From contig JAZSRJ010000048.1 in the NCBI GenBank assembly GCA_045538425.1, forward strand, positions 1 to 18,827: DNA of 18,827 bases. Direction: 5' to 3'. The position numbers and the translations under genes were made by a program. Shown piece by piece: positions 1 to 4,817 of the stretch (position 1 is its first letter; every line of letters starts with the position of its first letter). The notes under the pieces were generated by a model that was given only the letters and a program-made list of their open reading frames with translations, searched no databases and had not been told where the DNA came from. This stretch comes from CALVJJ01 sp045538425 (GTDB lineage Bacteria; Bacillota; Clostridia; Christensenellales; UBA1242).

Positions 1-107
1 TGCAATTATTCCAAAGTTATCATCATTAGTGATGATCTTATTTAATGTGTTAGGACTAATCTTACACATTTTACAAAATTTTGTTTTGCTTAATTGTTTT
101 CAATCAT
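1..107 (-). pseudogene. XRE-type helix-turn-helix regulator, N-terminal part, apparent frameshift, runs off the left edge
   Basis: Reading the minus strand from 99 down to 1 gives an open frame containing SKTKFCKMCKISPNTLNKII, followed by TNDDNFGIIA. This is the pattern of an XRE/Cro-type helix-turn-helix DNA-binding domain. No start codon lies in that frame before the helix: it is preceded by TGA at 102-100. An ATG at 107-105 (MIEN...) lies in the neighbouring frame and hits TAA at 92-90. Adding one A to the A-run at 97-100 would fuse them into a normal start, MIEKQLSKTKF. I therefore infer a one-base deletion, either real decay or a sequencing error. The rest of the gene is outside the window. 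An extended -10 (TGC TATACT, 144-139) sits upstream in the right orientation. The HTH call is fairly secure; the pseudogene call is not. Confidence 0.5.
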
Positions 108-138
108 AAATTTTTCTATATTTTTATATTATATTTTT

Positions 139-147
139 AGTATAGCA
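139..147 (-). promoter_or_regulatory. Extended -10 promoter element for the XRE-like gene
   Basis: On the minus strand the sequence reads TGC TATACT, a good extended -10 box about 30 bp upstream of the ATG at 107. No good -35 is present at 17 bp (ATACAA). The surrounding DNA is very AT-rich, so chance occurrence is possible. Confidence 0.4.
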
Positions 148-206
148 TATTGTTTTTAAAATTGTATCAATTTTTCAAAAATATTTCATTTTAACTATTA
201 AATTTG

Positions 207-423
207 CTATAGCTCAATAATTATTGTTTTTATTCTTTTCTTTTGTGCGTTTGTTACTATATAACCAGTTCCTCCACCTTTACCATTGTAAAGAGAAATT
301 ACAAAAAAATACTATTGATTTGCGTTATATAAATGATACATAAAAAACTATAAAAATGGCTAATTCTGTTAGAATGCTATCACCACTTGTCCGCCAATCA
401 GAACCTAAATCGATAATCTCGGT
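207..423 (-). pseudogene. Two-frame relic of a protein-coding gene (possible SLOG-like C-terminus)
   Basis: Two consecutive minus-strand segments read like real protein in different frames. Segment A (423-325) is 32 codons between stops and includes LGSDWRTSGDSILTELA. Segment B (311-207) is 34 codons after an in-frame stop and includes LYNGKGGGTGYIV and ends IKTIIIEL then TAG. They differ by one frame and meet around a run of seven T (minus strand) at 309-303. No start codon or ribosome binding site is seen. The GKGGGT plus a downstream basic helix and hydrophobic strand recall SLOG/DprA-like nucleotide-binding folds, but that is a guess from appearance. It could also be chance, although both segments have plausible amino-acid composition in otherwise AT-rich DNA. 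Most of the gene-free stretch 108-597 is this relic plus the hairpin and leader listed separately. Confidence 0.4.
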
Positions 424-439
424 TTAGGTTTGTTTTTTC
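402..439 (+). terminator. Rho-independent terminator-like hairpin
   Basis: Arms 402-413 (AACCTAAATCGA) and 419-430 (TCGGTTTAGGTT) pair over 12 bp with one G-T wobble and a 5-nt loop, followed by a T-rich tract. No plus-strand gene lies upstream in the window, so it may be left over from an older arrangement. It overlaps the upstream end of the coding relic on the other strand. Confidence 0.55.
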
Positions 440-504
440 TAAATATTGATTCATTTTGTCGTATTTGGATTGCGCACAATGATAACAAATTATTGTACAA
501 TAAA

Positions 505-538
505 AGTGGATTGTTGCACTTTTTCTTTTTTATCCATA
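505..538 (+). terminator. Terminator-like hairpin inside leader copy 1
   Basis: AAAAGTG and CACTTTT form a 7-bp stem with an 8-nt loop, followed by a T-rich tract. It lies just upstream of the -35 box, so it would insulate the promoter from upstream transcription rather than attenuate it. The same hairpin is in copy 2, where the one loop substitution leaves the stem intact. Confidence 0.6.
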
Positions 539-545
539 GCAATAG

Positions 546-574
546 TTGACCAATCATTTGATTTGGAATATACT
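546..574 (+). promoter_or_regulatory. Sigma-A promoter of the HD phosphohydrolase gene
   Basis: TTGACC (546-551), a 17-bp spacer and TATACT (569-574). The predicted start near 581 gives a leader of only about 17 nt. The ribosome binding site AAGGAGGG (585-592) would then lie almost at the 5' end of the mRNA. Confidence 0.8.
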
Positions 575-597
575 ATTAAAAAATAAGGAGGGATATT

Positions 598-1212
598 ATG
601 GAAAAGATTATTAATTTTGTGAAACAAGAGTTGGGTAAAGATAATAGTGGACACGGATTACAACACGCTTTAAGAGTATACCATAACGCTAAAAAGATCA
701 ATAAAATTGAAAAAGGCAATAAAAAAATTGTGTTAACAGCAGCTCTCATCCACGATACTGTAGATAAAAAATTATTTGAAAATTTTGATGATCGAATAGC
801 TTATGTTAGAGAATTTCTTTCCCAAAATCATTACTCATTAGATGAAATTAATGAAATCACCTATATCATATCCAATATATCGTGGAATAACGGGAAAAAC
901 ACTCCTCTAGACACTCTAAACGCAAAGATTGTAAGGGATGCCGATAGACTTGACGCTATTGGGGCTATTGGTATTGTTAGAACAATAGAATACGGAAATT
1001 CAAAACAAAGAAATTTTTATGATGATGCCAATATTACCAATAACAATGGCAAATATGAATTTGATCAAGCAACAAACTCAACATTATCTCATTTTTATGA
1101 AAAATTGCTTTTATTAAAAGAAAATTTGTATACACCGACCGCAATTAAATTGGCTGAACAAAGACATAATTTTATGTTACAGTTTTTGAAAGAATTTTAT
1201 GAGGAATTATAA
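598..1212 (+). CDS. HD-domain phosphohydrolase (YedJ/YpgQ-like)
   Basis: The 204-residue soluble protein has the spaced metal-binding motifs of the HD superfamily: GHGLQH with H19 and H23, the HD doublet at H52-D53 (LIHD), and a late aspartate in VRDADRLDAIGAIG (D116). Length and motif order match the YedJ/YpgQ group, in which B. subtilis YpgQ was reported to hydrolyse nucleoside triphosphates. Likely role: metal-dependent phosphohydrolase acting on a nucleotide or related phosphoester in the cytoplasm; the substrate cannot be told from sequence. The start is fixed by AAGGAGGG five nucleotides upstream and by the strong promoter in the repeated leader. It is a single-gene unit ending at the bidirectional terminator at 1252-1273. 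It lies between the two direct repeats, beside other nucleotide-hydrolase-type genes. Confidence 0.85.
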   Translation: MEKIINFVKQELGKDNSGHGLQHALRVYHNAKKINKIEKGNKKIVLTAALIHDTVDKKLFENFDDRIAYVREFLSQNHYSLDEINEITYIISNISWNNGKNTPLDTLNAKIVRDADRLDAIGAIGIVRTIEYGNSKQRNFYDDANITNNNGKYEFDQATNSTLSHFYEKLLLLKENLYTPTAIKLAEQRHNFMLQFLKEFYEEL

Positions 1213-1244
1213 AGATAAATAAAGACAAAGTAAAGGTAGATCTT

Positions 1245-1279
1245 AAAAAAACCAAACTCTCAAATGAGTTTGGCTTTTT
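1245..1279. terminator. Bidirectional terminator between convergent genes
   Basis: CCAAACTC (1252-1259) and GAGTTTGG (1266-1273) form an 8-bp stem with a 6-nt loop. A T-tract follows on the plus strand and a run of seven A precedes it, giving a U-tract for minus-strand transcripts. It serves both the HD gene and the minus-strand operon ending at 1283. Confidence 0.85.
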
Positions 1280-1282
1280 ATT

Positions 1283-1909
1283 TTATCCCTTAAACTGTTT
1301 AATGACCTTTTGTAATTCGCAAAAAAACATTGCTGCATGTTGTCCATCAATGGTTGCATGATGAAATCTTAATGTCATATTTAAGGTAACCTTAAACCAT
1401 TTTTTTACAAACTTTCCCCATAGCATAAAGTTATCCCAAAAATCTGTTGCAGTTGATAAAGTAATTGATTCAAATGGATATGCAATAATTGCTGATGTTG
1501 ATATTAATGCACCAGTATCTTCTTGCAAATGTGTACAATTTTTACTGCAATATTCATTAGCACGATAATATTCTTTTTCAAAATCTGCAAAATGATCACA
1601 ATACTTATAATCTACAAAATAAAGTTGACCATCAATACCATTAATAACAGCATTTGTTTTCATATTCTGATAATAATACAAACCATCTTCTTTGATAGAA
1701 TAATGGAACTCTTTAATCTTTTGAGCTGCTTGCAAAATACAATAACACAACATTGCATTAAAACTATGCCCTTTCTTTTTATATTTATATAAATTGGTAA
1801 CATCAAATCTACCTGTAACACACACACCTGGATTTGGTTGTGTAATAAATCTATTATACATGACAGATCCTTCAAAAGAATCTAGATCAACTTTCATTTT
1901 ATTATCCAT
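1283..1909 (-). CDS. CatA-like O-acetyltransferase (chloramphenicol acetyltransferase family)
   Basis: The 208-residue protein has the length and C-terminal catalytic signature of trimeric type-A chloramphenicol acetyltransferases: FHHATIDGQHA, with H184 and D188 matching His195 and Asp199 of the family. A PFESIT segment upstream resembles the PWVSFT stretch that carries the oxyanion-hole serine. The fold should use acetyl-CoA and transfer acetyl to a hydroxyl. Apart from these motifs it is divergent from classical resistance enzymes, so chloramphenicol may not be the substrate; many chromosomal relatives in gut Bacillota have unknown substrates. AGGAGA seven nucleotides upstream supports the start. 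It is the last gene of the NUDIX > HAD > CatA operon, 11 bp after the HAD gene, and ends at the shared terminator. Confidence 0.85.
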   Translation of the reverse strand: MDNKMKVDLDSFEGSVMYNRFITQPNPGVCVTGRFDVTNLYKYKKKGHSFNAMLCYCILQAAQKIKEFHYSIKEDGLYYYQNMKTNAVINGIDGQLYFVDYKYCDHFADFEKEYYRANEYCSKNCTHLQEDTGALISTSAIIAYPFESITLSTATDFWDNFMLWGKFVKKWFKVTLNMTLRFHHATIDGQHAAMFFCELQKVIKQFKG

Positions 1910-1920
1910 TATTTTCTCCT

Positions 1921-2511
1921 TTATTTGATAATATCTTTCACACTGATTAAGCCTCTTTTAACCAGTTCTGCACCAATATCTCCCCAATCACGAACCTCCG
2001 TAACATACGGATGATCGCATTGCTTCAATACCAAATCTCTATAATACAGACATTGTACACCATTTTCAGCAAGAGTTATTGCAGTATCATACAGATCCTC
2101 AATCATTAAATCAATTCCCAAGTCTTGACAAACTTCAAGTTTATTAGAAACACTATAAATAACCTGCTCAAACTCTAACCCCTCTTGTTTCAATCTTTTA
2201 TTTGATACAGTGATTTCTTTTTTATCTATTAAACCCCGACTTGTAATTGCATACACTTTATTTTTTTTCGATAACGCCATAATTATTTGCTTAGAATAAG
2301 GCATTATTGGTGCGATTTTATAAACTTTCAACATATTTTTACTCATAAAATCATCAATTTGTTTCTGTGACCAATCATATCTTTTTTGCAATCTTAATTG
2401 TTCTTTATCTACAATATTTCTTCCCAATTTGACATTTTCTATTTGTGAAATCACTCTAAACAAACTTTCCGTATCAAATACAACACCATCAAGATCTACA
2501 CCAATATTCAT
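1921..2511 (-). CDS. HAD-superfamily 5'-nucleotidase-like phosphatase
   Basis: The 196-residue protein carries all four HAD motifs: motif I VDLDGVV with D6 and D8 near the N-terminus, motif II TSR at 90-92, motif III lysine near 124, and motif IV IED at 137-139. The DLDGVV start and short cap fit the 5'-nucleotidase (NT5C-type, PF06941-like) group, which dephosphorylates (deoxy)nucleoside monophosphates; other small phosphomonoesters are possible. AGGAGA upstream (about 2518-2523) supports the ATG. It is the middle gene of a three-gene operon, 16 bp after the NUDIX gene and 11 bp before the acetyltransferase gene. The neighbouring NUDIX and HD hydrolases suggest a nucleotide-handling theme. 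Confidence 0.8.
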   Translation of the reverse strand: MNIGVDLDGVVFDTESLFRVISQIENVKLGRNIVDKEQLRLQKRYDWSQKQIDDFMSKNMLKVYKIAPIMPYSKQIIMALSKKNKVYAITSRGLIDKKEITVSNKRLKQEGLEFEQVIYSVSNKLEVCQDLGIDLMIEDLYDTAITLAENGVQCLYYRDLVLKQCDHPYVTEVRDWGDIGAELVKRGLISVKDIIK

Positions 2512-2527
2512 ATGTATTCTCCTAAAA

Positions 2528-3037
2528 TTATTTCAATACTTGTGCTATCCAATTCTTATATTCAATTGGAAATTGACAAAACTTTTTTGAATACAATAAT
2601 TTTACAAATTCATCATATTTTAACCATTTTACTTGATCAACTTCATTAGGTTGCAACGTCATTTCACTCACTTTTGCATTAGTGGTTAACATAAATATTT
2701 GCGCCAACTCCCACCCTTCTTGATTGACCCATTCTTTCAAAAAGACGAAATCCGTTTCTTCATATTTTAATCCAAGTTCTTCTTCTGTCTCTCTAACACA
2801 TCCTTGTAAACTGGTTTCTCCAGCTAAAACATGGCCTGCTGCAGGCATGTCCCATTTCCCAGGATTTTCTGTTTTTGTTGTTGATCTTTTTTGAACCAAA
2901 ATCTCATTTTGATCATTTTTAATAAAAACCCAAACCGGCTTATGATAAACTCCTGGATTCTTCCCATGACAAAAACTCCTTGTATTGACTCCAACAAAGT
3001 TTCCATTGATATCATAGGTATCCATCAATTCATCCAT
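2528..3037 (-). CDS. NUDIX hydrolase (isopentenyl-diphosphate isomerase-like / YfcD type)
   Basis: The 169-residue protein contains a complete NUDIX box, GHVLAGE...RETEEELGL (G68, E74, R82, E83, E86, E87, G89). Before it is the segment LMDTYDINGNFVG followed by a glycine/histidine stretch and QKRS, typical of the YfcD/IDI-like branch. These enzymes hydrolyse a nucleoside diphosphate linked to another moiety, or act on related diphosphates; the substrate is unknown. I chose the ATG at 3037, preceded by GGAG seven nucleotides upstream. A GTG nine codons earlier is in frame but has no ribosome binding site and lies at the predicted transcription start. This is the first gene of the minus-strand operon driven by the consensus promoter at 3079-3107. 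Confidence 0.85.
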   Translation of the reverse strand: MDELMDTYDINGNFVGVNTRSFCHGKNPGVYHKPVWVFIKNDQNEILVQKRSTTKTENPGKWDMPAAGHVLAGETSLQGCVRETEEELGLKYEETDFVFLKEWVNQEGWELAQIFMLTTNAKVSEMTLQPNEVDQVKWLKYDEFVKLLYSKKFCQFPIEYKNWIAQVLK

Positions 3038-3078
3038 AATCAATCTCCAGTCTCTATAAACCACACTTAATTTTAATC

Positions 3079-3107
3079 ATTATAACTTACTCACTTTTTA
3101 ATGTCAA
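3079..3107 (-). promoter_or_regulatory. Perfect-consensus sigma-A promoter of the NUDIX-HAD-CatA operon
   Basis: On the minus strand, TTGACA (3107-3102), a 17-bp spacer and TATAAT (3084-3079) are exact matches to both hexamers. Predicted start near 3072. No operator-like palindrome is evident, so high constitutive expression is expected. Confidence 0.85.
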
Positions 3108-3224
3108 AATAATCAACTTAAAAATCAATAATTTCTTGTAAATATTTTTTATTAATAATATTCATAATTAGACTAACACAAACATTTCAGCCTATGTTAT
3201 CATCTAATAGTAATATCCTTTAGG

Positions 3225-3348
3225 GATAACAAATTATTATACAATAAAAGTGGACTGTTGCACTTTTTCTGTTTTATCCTTAGCAATAGTTGACCAATCA
3301 TTTGATTTGGAATATACTATTAAAAATAAGGAGGGATATTATGGAAAA
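3225..3348 (+). repeat. Direct repeat copy 2: promoter/leader cassette
   Basis: Second copy of the leader at 481-606, in the same orientation. It has the same hairpin (AAAAGTG/CACTTTT plus T-rich tract), promoter spacing and ribosome binding site. The upstream flank (3108-3224) is unrelated to the flank of copy 1. That flank is AT-rich and holds no gene I can support. Confidence 0.93.
3290..3318 (+). promoter_or_regulatory. Sigma-A promoter of the HdeD-like gene (leader copy 2)
   Basis: TTGACC (3290-3295), a 17-bp spacer and TATACT (3313-3318), identical to the promoter in copy 1. The in-frame TTG at 3290 is the -35 box itself and cannot be the start codon. In copy 1 a one-base length difference puts the equivalent position out of frame. 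Confidence 0.8.
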
Positions 3349-3817
3349 AAATAAACTAGAGTTGTCTACTAACAATATGATAACTTGCGCCATCTATGCC
3401 ATCATTGGTCTATTACTCATCATCCTAAGAGCAGGATCACTTGGTATTTTGATGACAGTCGTAGGTGTTTTGCTGATTGTATTAGGTGTGTTGGATATTG
3501 TTCAAAACAAAGAAACAACCAAAGGTATTATTGAAGCAATCATAGGTATTGCCATTATTGTATGTGGATGGTTGATCGCAGATATTGTGCTACTGATCTT
3601 GGGAATTTTCCTAATTGTAAAAGGCATCATGGAATTGATCAATGTGCACAAAAATGGATGGGAAGCTATGCTAACCCCAATCATTACAATCGTCATCGGT
3701 GTACTACTTGTCATTGCAAAATGGACACTCATGGATGTTATTTGCATCATTGCTGGTGTTATTTTCCTAATCAATGCAGTTCTTGCATTATACGGAAAAA
3801 CGCTCATTAAAAAATAA
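3341..3817 (+). CDS. HdeD/DUF308-family membrane protein
   Basis: The 158-residue protein is almost entirely hydrophobic. It has about six short transmembrane helices in three glycine-rich hairpins, for example IIGLLLIIL, LLILGIFLIVKGIMELI and CIIAGVIFLINAVLAL. This is the repeated layout of DUF308/HdeD proteins; E. coli HdeD is linked to acid resistance, but most members have no assigned role. The ATG at 3341 follows AAGGAGGG in the duplicated leader. An in-frame extension to 3290 would include the promoter and is rejected. It is a single-gene unit followed by a GC-rich hairpin. Its promoter is nearly identical to that of the HD phosphohydrolase at 598, so the two proteins should be made under the same conditions. 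Confidence 0.8.
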   Translation: MEKNKLELSTNNMITCAIYAIIGLLLIILRAGSLGILMTVVGVLLIVLGVLDIVQNKETTKGIIEAIIGIAIIVCGWLIADIVLLILGIFLIVKGIMELINVHKNGWEAMLTPIITIVIGVLLVIAKWTLMDVICIIAGVIFLINAVLALYGKTLIKK

Positions 3818-3827
3818 TAAAAAACAA

Positions 3828-3857
3828 ACAACCCCCACCCAATTAGGCGGGGGTTGT
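3828..3857. terminator. GC-rich hairpin downstream of the HdeD-like gene
   Basis: ACAACCCCC (3828-3836) pairs with GGGGGTTGT (3849-3857), with a short inner stem possible. The T-tract expected on the plus strand is weak (GATTTA). The A-rich flank at 3811-3827 makes it look better as a minus-strand terminator, yet no minus-strand gene is present. It may still end the HdeD-like transcript. Confidence 0.55.
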
Positions 3858-3870
3858 GATTTACTCCAAT

Positions 3871-3882
3871 AGTTGATCAACT
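3871..3882. promoter_or_regulatory. Perfect 12-bp palindrome AGTTGATCAACT upstream of ku
   Basis: An exact 12-bp inverted repeat between the two hairpins upstream of the ku operon. A related half-motif, AGTTGACCAA, occurs at 545-554, 3289-3298 and 4005-4014. It could bind a dimeric regulator, but no regulator is identified. Confidence 0.3.
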
Positions 3883-3929
3883 TTTACACAAAAATGCTTT
3901 GATACGAAAATTGTTTTGAAAAACAATAG

Positions 3930-3969
3930 AAAATCACTCATGTCTATTACAGATATAAGTGATTTTTTT
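3930..3969 (+). terminator. Rho-independent terminator upstream of the ku operon
   Basis: AAAATCACT (3930-3938) pairs with AGTGATTTT (3958-3966). After one mismatch a further 6-bp inner stem forms (3940-3945 with 3951-3956), with a 5-nt loop and a T-tract through 3969. A smaller hairpin (ATTGTTT/AAACAAT, 3910-3927) precedes it. Together they isolate the NHEJ operon from the HdeD-like gene. Confidence 0.75.
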
Positions 3970-3970
3970 A

Positions 3971-3998
3971 TTGTAATGATACGCCCTTTACATAAATA
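3971..3998 (+). promoter_or_regulatory. Candidate promoter of the ku-ligD operon
   Basis: TTGTAA (3971-3976), a 16-bp spacer and TAAATA (3993-3998). This is weaker than the other promoters here. The AGTTGACCAA motif (4005-4014) would lie at the transcription start, where a repressor could act. In B. subtilis ku/ligD belong to the forespore sigma-G regulon; I do not see a clear sigma-G promoter here. Confidence 0.4.
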
Positions 3999-4037
3999 AA
4001 GTCTAGTTGACCAAACTATAGCTAGGAGGAAAAACTT

Positions 4038-4817
4038 ATGGCGTATTCGTATAAAGGAGCAATCACGTTTGGACTTGTATATATCCCTATACACTTGACC
4101 AATAGCGTAAGAGAAAATGATATTGGTTTTAATATGATTGATAAAAAAACACATTCTAGAGTGAAGTATAAAAAGACATGTATTGACTGCAACAATCGAG
4201 AAGTGAAAAATGAGGATATTGTACGAGGGTATCAATACGAAAAAGATAAATATGTCATCTTTACCGATGAAGATTTTGAGAAAATAAAAACCCCAAAAGA
4301 TAAAAATATTACCATCGAACAATTTGTCAATCTCGATGAGGTAGATCCTGTCTATTATGATAAATCTTACTATGTCAATCCTAGTGAAGCAAATAAGGCT
4401 TATCATGTACTACTCAAAGCCATGGAACAAGAAAACAAAGCCGCCATTGCCAAAACCGTTCTGGGCACCAACGAAACACTCATCCTACTACATGTTAGAG
4501 ATGGTAAAATGCTGGTCAATACGCTGTATTTCCATGACGAAGTACAAAAAGCACCAGAGGTTGCCAAATCCAAAATCTCCAAACAAGAGCTAGACTTAGC
4601 AAAAAATCTCATTGAGCAAATGACAGCCCCTTTTCAACCAGAAAAGTACAAAGACCAATACAACCTTAGACTCAAAAAAGCTATTAAGCGTAAAATTGCT
4701 GGCAACGAAATTATTGAGAGCAAAGATGAGGGTGAACCAACTAAAATTGTCAATTTGATGGAAGCATTAAAGAAAAGTCTTGACACAAAACCAACTAAAA
4801 AGAAGGCGAAAAAATGA
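4038..4817 (+). CDS. ku: Non-homologous end joining protein Ku
   Basis: The 259-residue protein begins MAYSYKGAITFGLVYIPIHL, the typical start of bacterial Ku, and continues through the beta-barrel core that encircles DNA ends as a homodimer. Recognisable segments include a CIDC pair near residues 48-51, the YYDKSYYVNPSE region, the LHVRDGKMLVNTLYF strand pair and the QMTAPFQPEKYKDQY segment. The C-terminus is lysine-rich (KPTKKKAKK), as in many bacterial Ku proteins, where it aids DNA binding and LigD recruitment. AGGAGG (4024-4029) supports the ATG. It is the first gene of the NHEJ operon, and its TGA overlaps the ligD ATG by four bases, implying translational coupling. Length is normal for the family. 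Confidence 0.97.
   Translation: MAYSYKGAITFGLVYIPIHLTNSVRENDIGFNMIDKKTHSRVKYKKTCIDCNNREVKNEDIVRGYQYEKDKYVIFTDEDFEKIKTPKDKNITIEQFVNLDEVDPVYYDKSYYVNPSEANKAYHVLLKAMEQENKAAIAKTVLGTNETLILLHVRDGKMLVNTLYFHDEVQKAPEVAKSKISKQELDLAKNLIEQMTAPFQPEKYKDQYNLRLKKAIKRKIAGNEIIESKDEGEPTKIVNLMEALKKSLDTKPTKKKAKK

Larger units (their letters stand above)
481..606 (+). repeat. Direct repeat copy 1: promoter/leader cassette (117 bp plus first codons)
   Basis: This segment matches 3225-3348, with only four substitutions and one single-base indel over the 117 bp before the start codon. Similarity begins abruptly at GATAACAAATTATT and ends just after ATGGAAAA. The cassette holds, in order, an AT-rich entry segment, a terminator-like hairpin, a near-consensus sigma-A promoter, and a strong ribosome binding site. 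The coding sequences that follow are unrelated. Confidence 0.93.

Noticed and set aside
357..395. tRNA-like stretch (GTTAGAATGC and a terminal GTCCGCCA resembling part of a tRNA-Asp)
   Set aside because: No acceptor-stem partner, anticodon arm or T-arm can be formed. The complementary strand reads as the protein relic WRTSGDSILTELA, which explains the sequence better.
3120..3170. 15-codon ORF on the minus strand (MNIINKKYLQEIIDF)
   Set aside because: Too short, upstream of the NUDIX operon promoter, with no ribosome binding site. It may be a chance frame in AT-rich DNA.
3290..3340. N-terminal extension of the HdeD-like protein from a TTG
   Set aside because: The TTG is the -35 box of the promoter. 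The equivalent position in the other leader copy is out of frame.
4007..4012. TTGACC upstream of ku as a -35 box
   Set aside because: No -10-like sequence lies 16-18 bp downstream; that position is the A-rich stretch after the ribosome binding site.
3861..4406. Long open frame on the minus strand across the ku start
   Set aside because: It is antisense to the well-supported ku gene, has no recognisable motif and low-complexity hydrophobic content, and has no ribosome binding site that I can see.
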